Below, piece after piece: positions 1-8,714 of a stretch of 64,000 bases of DNA (position 1 is its first letter; each line of letters begins with the position of its first letter). The notes under the pieces are model-generated. The model did no database searches and had not been told where the DNA came from. It worked only from the letters and a program-made list of their open reading frames with translations. The translations under genes were made by a program, and so were the position numbers. The stretch spans positions 1 to 64,000 of the forward strand of contig NZ_JAODAB010000028.1 of the NCBI RefSeq assembly GCF_025336485.1, read 5' to 3'. The stretch comes from Pseudomonas citri. GTDB taxonomy: Bacteria; Pseudomonadota; Gammaproteobacteria; Pseudomonadales; Pseudomonadaceae.

Positions 1-83
1 AAGGAGTTTTCCGTTTCGACTGCGCCGGAAGTGGGGCGAATTATAGAGATCCAGAATTCGCCGTCAACACTTATTTTCAACTT

Positions 84-1283
84 TTACTCAGATTTCAGCG
101 TGATACGCGCAAAAGCCTTCTTGCCGGCCTGGCATACATGAGTGGAGCCCAGAGCATACATATAAGCACGATCCACCACTTCGCCATCCACACGCACGCC
201 ACCCGAACCAAGGAGATCTCGTGCTGCGGCCGCATTCTTTACCAGGCCCGCCTTATTAAGAACAGCCGCGATAGGCATATCCTCGCCAGCAACCAGCTCG
301 ATCTCCGGCAGATCATCCGGCAGCTCGCCATCCTTCATTCTGTTTCCCGCCGCACGGTGAGCACTGGCCGCCGCTTCTTCACCATGGAACCGCGCAACGA
401 TTTCTTCAGCCAGCTTGATCTTGATGTCGCGCGGATTCGCTCCAGCCTCGACATCTGCGCGCAAGGCATTGATCTCATCCATCGAGCGGAAGCTCAGCAG
501 CTCGAAGTAACGCCACATCAGCCCATCAGGAATAGAGACCAGCTTGCTGTACATGACGCCCGGCGCCTCCTGGATGCCGACATAGTTGCCCAACGACTTG
601 GACATCTTCTTCACGCCATCCAGCCCCTCCAACAGCGGCATGGTCAAGATGCACTGAGCTTCCTGACCATACCCACGCTGCAGCTCACGCCCCATCAACA
701 AGTTGAATTTCTGGTCGGTGCCGCCGAGTTCGACATCGGCACGCAATGCAACCGAGTCATATCCCTGCACGAGCGGATAAAGGAATTCATGGATGGCAAT
801 CGACTGATTGGACTTGTAACGCTTGTCGAAGTCATCGCGCTCGAGCATGCGAGCCACGGTGTACTGGGAAGTCAGACGAATGAAATCCGCCGGCCCCATC
901 TGATCCATCCAAGTGGAGTTGAACGCCACTTCAGTCTTGGCCGGATCAAGAATCTTGAACACCTGAGCCTTGTAAGTCTCGGCGTTTTCGAGCACCTGCT
1001 CGCGCGTCAGCGGTGGACGCGTCGCACTCTTCCCACTCGGATCACCGATCATTCCGGTGAAGTCACCTATAAGGAAGATGACTTGATGCCCCAGCTCCTG
1101 GAACTGACGCAGCTTGTTAATGAGCACGGTATGACCCAAGTGCAGGTCAGGCGCCGTAGGGTCAAAACCAGCCTTGATACGCAAAGGCTGCCCGCGCTTG
1201 AGCTTTTCGACCAGCTCGGACTCGACCAACAGTTCTTCCGCACCACGCTTGATCAGCGCTAGCTGCTCTTCAACCGACTTCAT
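84..1283 (-). CDS. tyrS: Tyrosyl-tRNA synthetase
   Basis: Class I aminoacyl-tRNA synthetase that charges tRNA-Tyr in the cytoplasm. The 399-residue product has the HIGH-type motif HLGH at residues 48–51, the KMSKS motif near residue 232 and a C-terminal S4-like RNA-binding domain from about residue 335. The open frame extends 21 codons further upstream, but the start at MKSVEEQLAL matches the family and the extension is unlike it. The gene is divergent from the M23 peptidase gene, with 210 bases between the two starts; that gap holds an AT-rich tract but no promoter I would call firmly. The 83 bases downstream, up to the window edge, hold no gene; in P. aeruginosa an rRNA operon lies next to this gene. 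Confidence 0.97.
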   Translation of the reverse strand: MKSVEEQLALIKRGAEELLVESELVEKLKRGQPLRIKAGFDPTAPDLHLGHTVLINKLRQFQELGHQVIFLIGDFTGMIGDPSGKSATRPPLTREQVLENAETYKAQVFKILDPAKTEVAFNSTWMDQMGPADFIRLTSQYTVARMLERDDFDKRYKSNQSIAIHEFLYPLVQGYDSVALRADVELGGTDQKFNLLMGRELQRGYGQEAQCILTMPLLEGLDGVKKMSKSLGNYVGIQEAPGVMYSKLVSIPDGLMWRYFELLSFRSMDEINALRADVEAGANPRDIKIKLAEEIVARFHGEEAAASAHRAAGNRMKDGELPDDLPEIELVAGEDMPIAAVLNKAGLVKNAAAARDLLGSGGVRVDGEVVDRAYMYALGSTHVCQAGKKAFARITLKSE

Positions 1284-1493
1284 AACAGACCCGCAAGGCT
1301 CAGATTCAAAGGGCCCCAACCATACAAGATCGCGCACCAAATACAAGGTTTGCCAGGCATACGGGCACCAATCCGCAGGCAGAGCGTCTGCAGGCTTGCT
1401 TCGCAGGGGTTTTGATTATATTTTATACAGTTATTTCATCTTCATCATGTCATTCATCTTTTCCAATTCAATTTTTCAAAAGCCAAATTATTT

Positions 1494-2909
1494 ATGACCA
1501 CAGAACCGTCTAAAGCGCCGCCGCTTTACCCAAAGACCCACCTGCTTGCCGCAAGTGGCATCGCAGCCCTCCTTAGCTTGGCGCTCCTGGTATTCCCTTC
1601 CAGTGATGTTGAAGCCAAAAAGACGACTCTGAGCCTTGAACTGGAAAGTCCCGCTGAACAACTGACTCAAGAACAAGACGCCGCAGAAACCGTTCAAGCC
1701 ACAAACGAACCGGCGCCCTCCCCTTTTGCACAGATTGATGACAGCCCCAAGGACGCTACCGAGGCCGCACAGGCAGAGGCGCCTGTAGCACAAGAAAAGA
1801 AAGGCCCGGATCACCGCGAGGTGATCGTTGCCAAAGGCGATACTCTGTCCACGCTGTTCGAAAAAGTGGGCCTGCCCTCCACGTCTGTCCACGAGATACT
1901 GGCAAGCGACAAACAAGCCAAGCAGTTCACTCAGCTGCAACGCGGCCAGAAACTCGAGTTCGAACTCAATCCAGACGGACAACTGAACAACCTGCACACC
2001 AAGCTCAGCGATCTTGAGAGCATCACCCTGACCAAAAATGACAAGGGTTATGTCTTCAACCGCGTAACTGCCAAGCCCACCGTGCGCTCAGCGTACGTTC
2101 ATGGCGTCATCAACAGCTCGCTGTCCCAGTCGGCGGCACGCGCCGGCCTTTCCCATAGTCTGACCATGGACATGGCCAGCGTGTTTGGCTATGACATCGA
2201 CTTCGCCCAGGATATTCGCCAGGGTGACGAGTTCGATGTCATCTATGAGCAAAAGGTGGTCAACGGCAAAAGCGTCGGCAACGGCCCGATTCTTTCCGCG
2301 CGCTTCACCAATCGCGGCAAGACATACACCGCGGTGCGCTACACCAACAAGCAAGGCAACAGCAGCTACTACACGGCCGATGGCAACAGCATGCGCAAGG
2401 CGTTCATCCGTACGCCGGTTGATTTCGCCCGCATCAGTTCGAAGTTTTCCGCAGGCCGCAAGCACCCGATCCTGAACAAGATCCGCGCCCATAAAGGCGT
2501 TGACTACGCCGCCCCACGCGGCACTCCAATCAAGGCCGCCGGCGACGGCAAGGTCTTGCTGGCCGGGCGCCGCGGCGGCTATGGCAATACGGTGATCATC
2601 CAGCACGGCAGTACCTACACCACGCTCTACGGGCACATGCAGGGCTTTGCCAAAGGCGTGAAAACCGGCGGTACGGTCAAGCAAGGCCAGGTTATTGGTT
2701 ACATCGGCACTACCGGCCTGTCCACCGGTCCGCACTTGCACTATGAATTCCAGGTCAACGGCGTCCACGTCGATCCACTTGGGCAGAAGCTGCCGATGGC
2801 CGATCCGATCGCCAAATCCGAACGGGCCCGCTTCCTGGCACAAAGCCAACCCCTGATGGCTCGCATGGATCAGGAAAAAGCCACCATGCTCGCCTCGAGC
2901 AAGCGCTGA
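1494..2909 (+). CDS. M23 family peptidoglycan endopeptidase with OapA/LysM-like domain
   Basis: Probable envelope zinc endopeptidase of the MepM type that cuts peptidoglycan cross-links. The 471-residue product has an N-terminal membrane anchor at about residues 17–37, a disordered Glu/Ala/Gln-rich linker, an OapA/LysM-like domain from about residue 108 (VIVAKGDTLSTLFEKVG) and a C-terminal LytM domain. The zinc and catalytic motifs are intact: H333 and D337 in HKGVD, and HLH at residues 414–416. No clear Shine-Dalgarno sequence precedes the ATG, and the region just upstream is AT-rich. anmK begins 3 bases after the stop, so the two are surely cotranscribed, pairing wall cutting with recycling of anhydro-muropeptides. 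Confidence 0.93.
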   Translation: MTTEPSKAPPLYPKTHLLAASGIAALLSLALLVFPSSDVEAKKTTLSLELESPAEQLTQEQDAAETVQATNEPAPSPFAQIDDSPKDATEAAQAEAPVAQEKKGPDHREVIVAKGDTLSTLFEKVGLPSTSVHEILASDKQAKQFTQLQRGQKLEFELNPDGQLNNLHTKLSDLESITLTKNDKGYVFNRVTAKPTVRSAYVHGVINSSLSQSAARAGLSHSLTMDMASVFGYDIDFAQDIRQGDEFDVIYEQKVVNGKSVGNGPILSARFTNRGKTYTAVRYTNKQGNSSYYTADGNSMRKAFIRTPVDFARISSKFSAGRKHPILNKIRAHKGVDYAAPRGTPIKAAGDGKVLLAGRRGGYGNTVIIQHGSTYTTLYGHMQGFAKGVKTGGTVKQGQVIGYIGTTGLSTGPHLHYEFQVNGVHVDPLGQKLPMADPIAKSERARFLAQSQPLMARMDQEKATMLASSKR

Positions 2910-2912
2910 TCC

Positions 2913-4004
2913 ATGGCGCTTTACATCGGCGTGATGTCCGGGACCAGCCTGGACGGCCTGGACATCGCACTGGTCGAACTGGCCCCGGCGATCAAATTGA
3001 TCGCCACGCACTACATTCCCATGCCCGCCCCCTTGCGCACCGAACTGCTCGGTCTATGCAGCAGCGGGCCTGACGAGATTGCCCGCTCCGCCATAGCCCA
3101 GCAGAACTGGGTGAGACTGGCCGCCGAGGGCATCCACACTCTGCTTGATAAACAGACGCTCAAGCCCGAGGCGGTAAGGGCAATCGGCAGCCATGGCCAG
3201 ACGATTCGGCACGAACCAGCCCGTGGCTTCACCGTGCAGATAGGCAATCCCGCACTGCTCAGCGAGTTGACCGGCATGACCGTCGTCAGCGACTTCCGCA
3301 GCCGCGACGTGGCCGCCGGCGGGCAAGGTGCCCCCCTGGTTCCGGCGTTTCACGAAGCCTTGTTCGAAGAGCGAGCCGGCAACCGCGCGGTATTGAACGT
3401 TGGCGGTTTCAGCAACCTCAGCCTGATAGCCCCCACAAAGGCCATTGCTGGTTTTGATTGCGGCCCCGGCAACGTGTTGCTCGACGCCTGGATACATCAG
3501 CAGCGGGGGGAGCACTTCGATCGTGACGGTCAATGGGCTGCCAGCGGACAGGTCGAGCCGAGCCTGCTCAAGGCGCTGCTCAGCGACCCATTTTTTGTTA
3601 CCTCGGGCCCGAAAAGCACCGGGCGCGAAGTCTTCAACCTGCCATGGCTCATCCAACACCTGTCGACTCTGCCCACGTTCCCACCCGAGAACGTGCAGGC
3701 GACGCTGCTGGAACTGACAGCCCTGTCCATCATCGAGTCATTGCAAGGCGCCCAGTCAGACACGCAGGAGCTGCTGGTGTGCGGTGGCGGCGCGCACAAC
3801 CATACGCTCATGAGGCGTCTGGCCGAATTGCTGCCGAATGCCAACGTCAGCAGCACGGCCGCGTATGGCGTAGACCCTGACTGGGTCGAGGCCATGGCCT
3901 TCGCTTGGCTGGCTCATTGTTGCCTTGAAGGCATTCCAGCCAATCGCCCCAGTGTCACCGGCGCCCGTGGTTTGCGAGTGCTCGGCGCCATCTACCCTGC
4001 CTGA
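2913..4004 (+). CDS. anmK: Anhydro-N-acetylmuramic acid kinase
   Basis: Cytoplasmic kinase that opens and phosphorylates 1,6-anhydro-MurNAc released during cell-wall turnover, giving MurNAc-6-phosphate. The 363-residue product has the family start GVMSGTSLDGLDIALVE and the ATP-binding GFDCGPGNVLLDAW segment, and is full length. It lies 3 bases after the M23 endopeptidase gene in an operon. The window also carries amgK and murU, the other Pseudomonas recycling route, so both known fates of recycled MurNAc are represented. The gene ends at a strong intrinsic terminator. Confidence 0.97.
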   Translation: MALYIGVMSGTSLDGLDIALVELAPAIKLIATHYIPMPAPLRTELLGLCSSGPDEIARSAIAQQNWVRLAAEGIHTLLDKQTLKPEAVRAIGSHGQTIRHEPARGFTVQIGNPALLSELTGMTVVSDFRSRDVAAGGQGAPLVPAFHEALFEERAGNRAVLNVGGFSNLSLIAPTKAIAGFDCGPGNVLLDAWIHQQRGEHFDRDGQWAASGQVEPSLLKALLSDPFFVTSGPKSTGREVFNLPWLIQHLSTLPTFPPENVQATLLELTALSIIESLQGAQSDTQELLVCGGGAHNHTLMRRLAELLPNANVSSTAAYGVDPDWVEAMAFAWLAHCCLEGIPANRPSVTGARGLRVLGAIYPA

Positions 4005-4030
4005 CCGCACCTTTAAATCCCACACAGCAA

Positions 4031-4069
4031 AACGCCGCAGGACCGTGAGGCACTGCGGCGCTTTTTTTT
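4031..4069 (+). terminator. Intrinsic terminator between anmK and erpA
   Basis: Perfect 8-bp stem CGCCGCAG (4033–4040) / CTGCGGCG (4053–4060) with a 12-base loop, followed by eight T residues at 4062–4069. On the other strand it has only AAAA upstream of the stem, so it is strongest for anmK but can serve the convergent erpA as well. Confidence 0.93.
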
Positions 4070-4081
4070 ACTGGGACTGTG

Positions 4082-4432
4082 TCAGATCGAGAACGAAGAT
4101 CCGCAGCCACAGGTCGTGGTGGCGTTGGGGTTCTTGATTACGAACCGCGACCCTTCCAGACCTTCCTGATAATCCACCTCGGCACCCGCCAGGTACTGGA
4201 AGCTCATCGGATCAACCACCAGGCTCACGCCTTCGCGCTCGACGATGGTGTCGTCTTCAGCCACGTCCTCATCGAAAGTGAAGCCGTACTGAAAACCTGA
4301 ACAACCGCCGCCCGTTACAAATACGCGCAGCTTCAAACGATCATTGCCCTCTTCATCGACCAGGCTCTTCACTTTGTGCGCAGCACCGTGGGTGAATTGC
4401 AAAGCCGTGGGGGTGAAGGTCTCGACGCTCAT
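4082..4432 (-). CDS. erpA: Iron-sulfur cluster insertion protein ErpA
   Basis: A-type carrier that delivers Fe-S clusters to apoproteins, including isoprenoid-pathway enzymes. The 116-residue product carries the three cluster-binding cysteines in GGGCSGFQYGF and the C-terminal TTCGCGSSF. I chose the internal start MSVETFTPTALQF because a GGAG ribosome binding site lies just upstream of it and the extra 26 upstream codons do not resemble the family. The gene converges on anmK across the terminator. argC follows upstream on the same strand, with 148 bases between. Confidence 0.96.
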   Translation of the reverse strand: MSVETFTPTALQFTHGAAHKVKSLVDEEGNDRLKLRVFVTGGGCSGFQYGFTFDEDVAEDDTIVEREGVSLVVDPMSFQYLAGAEVDYQEGLEGSRFVIKNPNATTTCGCGSSFSI

Positions 4433-4439
4433 GCTGAAT

Positions 4440-4459
4440 ATCTCCCGGCGTTTACGCCG
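4440..4459 (-). promoter_or_regulatory. Hairpin abutting the erpA ribosome binding site
   Basis: A perfect 6-bp inverted repeat, CGGCGT/ACGCCG with a two-base centre (4446–4459), sits directly against the GGGAG Shine-Dalgarno of erpA (about 4440–4445). In mRNA the stem would end at the first base of the ribosome binding site. This could tune translation, though it may also be chance in a GC-rich leader. Confidence 0.35.
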
Positions 4460-4538
4460 CCATAATGCGTAATGGCAGGCATTATCCGCTTCTCCTAGAA
4501 AACTGGTCAACTATTTGAGGAGCAGCGGCAAGCCTGAC

Positions 4539-4568
4539 ACTGCAAGCCTGTAGCTTCAAGCTTGCAGT
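4539..4568. repeat. Inverted repeat of the AGCTTGCAG type
   Basis: Perfect 9-bp arms ACTGCAAGC (4539–4547) and GCTTGCAGT (4560–4568) around a 12-base loop, between argC and erpA. The same CTTGCAG/CTGCAAG words recur at 39789–39850 and, degenerate, near 23012–23048, so this looks like a dispersed intergenic repeat. It may also end argC transcripts. Confidence 0.7.
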
Positions 4569-4580
4569 CTGTAACTGCCG

Positions 4581-5615
4581 TTAAGGCAACATACCCGCAT
4601 GGGACAAGCCCAGGCGCTCATCCAGCCCGAACAGAATGTTGAGGTTCTGCACCGCCTGGCCGGACGCACCCTTGACCAGGTTATCGATGACCGACAATAC
4701 CACCACCAGGTCACCGTCCTGTGGGCGGTGCACGGCGATCCGGCAAACATTCGCCCCCCTCACGCTGCGGGTTTCCGGATGACTGCCGGCCGGCATGACG
4801 TCAACGAACGGCTCATCGGCGTAACGCTTTTCGAACAGCGCCTGCAGATCCACCGAACGGTCGACGACGGTAGCGTAAAGCGTGGAGTGGATACCACGGA
4901 TCATTGGCGTCAGATGCGGCACAAAGGTCAGGCCGACCTCCTTGCCCGCCGCCCGACGCAGCCCCTGGCGAATCTCCGGCAGGTGACGGTGCCCCTTGAC
5001 GGCATACGCCTTCAGGCTTTCCGACGTCTCGGAATACAGCGAGCCCACACTGGCACCACGTCCGGCGCCACTGACACCCGACTTGCAATCGGCGATCAGA
5101 CGCGAAGCGTCAGCCAGGCCGGCCTCGAGCAGCGGCAGGAAGCCCAGTTGCGTTGCGGTCGGATAGCAGCCCGGTACCGCGATCAACCGTGCCTGCCTGA
5201 TTTTCTCGCGATTGACTTCCGGCAGCCCATAGACCGCTTCACCCAACAGATCCGGTGCACCATGGGGCTGGCCGTACCACTTGGCCCATTCGTCTGCATC
5301 TTGCAGTCGGAAGTCCGCCGACAGGTCGATGACCTTGGTCCCGGCGGCCAACAGTTCGCCCGCCAGGGCGTGGGCAACGCCGTGGGGCGTGGCGAAGAAC
5401 ACCACATCACACGCGCCGAGGGTCTTGATGTCCGGAACACTGAAGGCCAGGCCGTCGTAATGGCCGCGCAGGTTCGGATACATGTCCGCCACGGCCAGGC
5501 CGGCCTCGGATCGCGAGGTGATGACCACCACCTCTGCTTGCGGATGCTGTGCCAACAGACGCAGCAATTCGACACCGGTGTAACCCGTGCCGCCGACGAT
5601 ACCGACCTTGACCAT
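4581..5615 (-). CDS. argC: N-acetyl-gamma-glutamyl-phosphate reductase
   Basis: NADPH-dependent reductase of arginine biosynthesis, converting N-acetylglutamyl-phosphate to the semialdehyde. The 344-residue protein starts with the Rossmann motif GIVGGTGYTGVELLRLL and contains the catalytic cysteine in AVPGCYPTATQLG. The frame is open 30 codons further upstream, but the start at MVKVGIVGG fits the family. It is divergent from hemJ with 134 bases between, and is not part of an arg operon here, as is usual in Pseudomonas. Confidence 0.97.
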   Translation of the reverse strand: MVKVGIVGGTGYTGVELLRLLAQHPQAEVVVITSRSEAGLAVADMYPNLRGHYDGLAFSVPDIKTLGACDVVFFATPHGVAHALAGELLAAGTKVIDLSADFRLQDADEWAKWYGQPHGAPDLLGEAVYGLPEVNREKIRQARLIAVPGCYPTATQLGFLPLLEAGLADASRLIADCKSGVSGAGRGASVGSLYSETSESLKAYAVKGHRHLPEIRQGLRRAAGKEVGLTFVPHLTPMIRGIHSTLYATVVDRSVDLQALFEKRYADEPFVDVMPAGSHPETRSVRGANVCRIAVHRPQDGDLVVVLSVIDNLVKGASGQAVQNLNILFGLDERLGLSHAGMLP

Positions 5616-5749
5616 AAACCTGCCCTCAACGAACCCACTGGAAAGCCGTCGATAATAGGGGCCGCGCAGCGCGGCGACAACCGCCAAGGTGACGTGTGGC
5701 CGCACGAACCTCTACTATCGGGCTACCGTGAATCTGGGAACAACTAAAA

Positions 5750-6181
5750 ATGCTCTATCTGTGGCTCAAAGCACTTCATATTGTCAGCATGGTCTGCTGG
5801 TTCGCCGGCCTGTTTTACCTGCCTCGCCTGTTTGTCTATCACGCCCAAAGCGACGACAGCGTCAGCAAGGAACGCTTCAAGGTCATGGAGCGCAAGTTGT
5901 ATCGCGGCATCATGGGCCCGGCGATGCTCGCGACCCTGGTGTTTGGCATCTGGTTGCTGAGCCTGAATGCAGGGGCGTACTTCACCCAGGGCGGCTGGAT
6001 GCATGCCAAATTGACCCTGGTGGTGCTGTTGATCGGCTATCACCATATGTGTGGCGCGCAGCTCAAACGCTTCGCCCGTGGCGAAAACACCCGCAGCCAT
6101 GTCTTTTATCGCTGGTTCAATGAAGTGCCGGTCCTGATATTGCTGGCTATCGTCATACTGGTCGTCGTGCGTCCGTTTTAG
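5750..6181 (+). CDS. hemJ: Protoporphyrinogen oxidase HemJ
   Basis: Integral-membrane enzyme that oxidises protoporphyrinogen IX to protoporphyrin IX in haem synthesis. The 143-residue product has four hydrophobic helices and the family-conserved N-terminal histidine in LKALHIVSMVCWFAGLFYLPRL, shown here as ALHIVSMVCW. It starts divergently from argC. Its stop codon is immediately followed by an open fragment of a nitronate monooxygenase gene, so its natural 3' end has been rearranged at some time. Confidence 0.93.
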   Translation: MLYLWLKALHIVSMVCWFAGLFYLPRLFVYHAQSDDSVSKERFKVMERKLYRGIMGPAMLATLVFGIWLLSLNAGAYFTQGGWMHAKLTLVVLLIGYHHMCGAQLKRFARGENTRSHVFYRWFNEVPVLILLAIVILVVVRPF

Positions 6182-6382
6182 CGTATAGCCACATACACCC
6201 TCGGCGCATACATGGCCTACTGCGGAACACGCTTCATCGCCAGTACTGAAAGTCACGCGCCTGACACCTATAAAGAGACGTTGCTCACATCCGAAACCGC
6301 AGACATCGTGCATACTCCTAAGCTCTGCGGTGTACCGGCCAGCTTCATGTGCCAGAGCCAGGAAACCCCAACAGACACTTAA
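6182..6382 (+). pseudogene. Fossil fragment of a nitronate monooxygenase gene
   Basis: Reading in frame from the base after the hemJ stop, 66 codons are open to a TAA at 6380–6382. The peptide contains LGAYMAYCGTRFIAS, then ESHAPDTYKETLL, then ADIVHTPKLCGVPASF. This order matches the second half of the nitronate monooxygenase (2-nitropropane dioxygenase) barrel, where family members read like LGA..V.MGTRFIAT.E...P..YK followed by DI..T....G.P.NFL. There is no start codon region, no flavin-binding N-terminal half and no intact C-terminus, so this is a truncated relic. In P. aeruginosa PAO1 a gene of this family sits at the same place, which supports decay in place rather than transfer. Family assignment is from recognition, not a search. 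Confidence 0.72.
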
Positions 6383-6406
6383 CTTTCGAAGACAAGGATG
6401 CCGGGC

Positions 6407-7372
6407 ATGAGTGAAACCCGTTTCAATATCGTATTCGACGGAGCCCTGATGCCGGGCGTCGATAGCACCACAGCCAAACTCAATCTCGCCGAGTTGTTCA
6501 AGAGCGACGTCAGCGCCATCGAGCGACTGTTCAGCGGGCGCAAGGTGGCCCTTAAAAGCAACCTGTCCCAGAACGAGGCGCAGAAGTACCTGGAAGCGCT
6601 GAACAAAAGTGGGATCGATGCACGCATCGAGGCCGAGCCATCCCTCCAGCTGAACCTCGGCGAGGTGCAGGAATCGCCTCAACGAGCGGGGGAATATCAC
6701 CCCGACTCGATGACCGACCCGGTCTCCCCGTACGCCCCACCCCGGGCCCAGGTCGGCGAGGCACTTGCCGAATACGCCACACTCAAGCCATTCAGTTTTG
6801 ACGGACGTATCGGGCGCCTGCGCTACCTGGCCTGGACCATGGTGTTGACGCTGGCCATGCTGCCGGTGCTCGGCCTGGGCTTCTGGTTCGCCATGGGCTC
6901 GATGATGGCCTCCAACAACTCGACAGCCGCGCTGGTCGTTGGCGGCCTGTTCGCAGTCATCATCCTGCTCGGCTTCGCCTTCGTGAGCATTCAGTTCAGC
7001 GTCCAGCGTTTGCATGACCTGGGTTGGTCTGGCTGGCTGTGGCTGGTCAACCTCGTGCCAGTGGTGGGTAGCGTCTTCCCGTTCGTGCTCATCGTTGCCC
7101 CGGGCAATAACGGGGCCAATCGCTATGGCCCGCCACCTCCGCCCAACAGCACCGCCGTCAAGGTTCTTTCGTGGTTGTGGGTCGTCTTGATCGCGCTGCT
7201 TTTCCTCGCCACCCTGGCCGGAGTGTTCAGCAGTCTCACGGAGGAATACGACGGCAGTTCCCTGAGCAGCTATGAAAGCAGCGAATCCAGCGGTGATGCC
7301 AGCGAAGAACCCGCTGCCGAAGCAGCCGAGTCGGCCTCGCCTTCTGTAGACTATGAAGAAGAGGAACAATAA
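6407..7372 (+). CDS. DUF805 family membrane protein
   Basis: Unknown function. The 321-residue product has a soluble N-terminal region of about 125 residues (FNIVFDGALMPGVDS... and a helical KSNLSQNEAQKYLEALNKSG stretch), a DUF805 membrane domain at about 135–245 with GRIGRLRYLAWTM and VQRLHDLGWSGWLWL, a last hydrophobic segment near residue 260, and an acidic Ser/Glu-rich tail ending YEEEEQ. Two in-frame ATGs compete (6398 and 6407); I prefer 6407 because AAGG lies about 9 bases upstream of it. The gene follows the nitronate monooxygenase relic and is in the same direction as hemJ. Confidence 0.85.
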   Translation: MSETRFNIVFDGALMPGVDSTTAKLNLAELFKSDVSAIERLFSGRKVALKSNLSQNEAQKYLEALNKSGIDARIEAEPSLQLNLGEVQESPQRAGEYHPDSMTDPVSPYAPPRAQVGEALAEYATLKPFSFDGRIGRLRYLAWTMVLTLAMLPVLGLGFWFAMGSMMASNNSTAALVVGGLFAVIILLGFAFVSIQFSVQRLHDLGWSGWLWLVNLVPVVGSVFPFVLIVAPGNNGANRYGPPPPPNSTAVKVLSWLWVVLIALLFLATLAGVFSSLTEEYDGSSLSSYESSESSGDASEEPAAEAAESASPSVDYEEEEQ

Positions 7373-7434
7373 GCGCGCTTCGTGCCGGTGACAGCCCAGT
7401 CCACCGGTGACGGGCTGTTGCGATGGAGAACTGC

Positions 7435-8220
7435 ATGACCCGTTACGCCCTGATCACTGGCGCATCCAGTGGCATTGGCCTGGCCATGGCCGAAGCACTG
7501 GCACGGCGCGGCCGCGACCTGATACTGGTGGCTCGACAGCGTGATCGGCTGGAAAGCATTGCCATGGAACTGACTCAACGGTTTGGCGTGGAAGTGCTGT
7601 TCCGGGCATGCGACTTGGGGGAGCCGCTGAGGCTTTCGGGTTTTCTCCTGGAGCTTGAAGAGGGAGAACGGCAGATCGACCTGCTCGTCAACTGCGCGGG
7701 CATCGGCACCAGCGGGCCGTTCCTGGGCCAGGATTGGATGACCGAGCAGGACCTGATCGAAGTCAACATCCTGGCCCTGACCCGCCTGTGCCACGCAGTA
7801 GGCAACAGCATGGCACTGCATGGCGGCGGCCAGATACTCAACGTCGCATCGATCGCCGCGTTCCAACCCGGCCCCTGGATGAGTACTTACTTCGCCAGCA
7901 AGGCCTATGTGTTGCACTTCTCCGAAGCCTTGCGGGTCGAACTTAAGAAATGCGCGATCAAGGTCTCGGTGCTTTGCCCTGGCCCCACTCGGACAGGTTT
8001 CTTCGCCAGGGCCCAGCTGGATGAGCAGACATTCAACGACAAATCGATGATGAGCCCGGAAGAAATTGCGCTGTACACCGTGCGCGCACTCGATCGCAAC
8101 CGGGCCATCATCATTCCCGGACGCCGCAATCGCTGGCTGGCCGCGCTGCCGCGACTGGGTTCGCGCTGGCTGGTGCGCAGCCTTTCGGGCCGGGCTAACA
8201 AGGCCCACTGTCCACATTGA
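7435..8220 (+). CDS. Short-chain dehydrogenase/reductase
   Basis: NAD(P)-dependent oxidoreductase of the classical SDR superfamily; the substrate is unknown. The 261-residue product starts with the cofactor motif TGASSGIG and has the NCAG segment (LLVNCAGIG), the catalytic serine in NVASIAAF and the YxxxK pair in YFASK. The ATG at 7435 has GGAG six bases upstream; an in-frame ATG at 7423 is less likely. A C-terminal basic stretch (RRNRWLAALPRLGSRWLVR) follows, as in SDRs that act near membranes. Confidence 0.88.
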   Translation: MTRYALITGASSGIGLAMAEALARRGRDLILVARQRDRLESIAMELTQRFGVEVLFRACDLGEPLRLSGFLLELEEGERQIDLLVNCAGIGTSGPFLGQDWMTEQDLIEVNILALTRLCHAVGNSMALHGGGQILNVASIAAFQPGPWMSTYFASKAYVLHFSEALRVELKKCAIKVSVLCPGPTRTGFFARAQLDEQTFNDKSMMSPEEIALYTVRALDRNRAIIIPGRRNRWLAALPRLGSRWLVRSLSGRANKAHCPH

Positions 8221-8300
8221 TCCCGGTGAGATTAAAAACCAGGCTTGCCGCCTCCGCCTTCAGTACACTCGACTTCGACTAACCCCATGGAGAAACCACT

Positions 8301-8639
8301 TTGGATACTCTGTTTACCAAGATCATCAACCGGGAGATCCCGGCGAAGATCATCTACGAGGATGACCAGGTCCTGGCATTCCACGACATCGCCCCGCAGG
8401 CACCCGTGCATTTCCTGGTTATCCCCAAGAAACCAATCCGCACGCTCAACGACTTGACCGAAGCCGACAAAGGCCTGGCCGGACACATCCTGTTCACCGC
8501 CCAGCGCCTGGCGCTTGAGTTGGGTTGCGAAGAAGGTTTTCGCGTGGTGATGAATTGCAATGAACTGGGTGGACAAACCGTCTATCACATTCATATGCAT
8601 GTGTTGGGACAGCGCCAGATGCATTGGCCTCCGGGTTGA
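8301..8639 (+). CDS. hinT: HIT family purine nucleoside phosphoramidase (HinT-like)
   Basis: Histidine-triad hydrolase of adenosine phosphoramidates and related nucleotide conjugates. The 112-residue product begins MDTLFTKIINREIPAKIIYEDD and ends with the triad HIHMH in VYHIHMHVLG, the usual length and layout of HinT. The start codon is TTG: GGAG lies about 8 bases upstream, the encoded MDTLFTKI is the conserved N-terminus, and the ATG at 8287 is out of frame. coq7 follows after 75 bases on the same strand. Confidence 0.93.
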   Translation: MDTLFTKIINREIPAKIIYEDDQVLAFHDIAPQAPVHFLVIPKKPIRTLNDLTEADKGLAGHILFTAQRLALELGCEEGFRVVMNCNELGGQTVYHIHMHVLGQRQMHWPPG

Positions 8640-8714
8640 TGGCCTTGACCCAGCACAAATCTTCAGCGGCCGATTGAGTTAGACTGGCCGCCGTGATTTT
8701 TCCCGGAGGTAAGC

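Noticed and set aside
1284..1493. A T-box or similar leader for tyrS
   Set aside because: Upstream of tyrS there is no T-box-like conserved core or terminator, and such leaders are not expected in this group.
5744..7369. A 541-codon open frame on the minus strand
   Set aside because: It is antisense to hemJ, the nitronate monooxygenase relic and the DUF805 gene, with no ribosome binding site and no domain resemblance.
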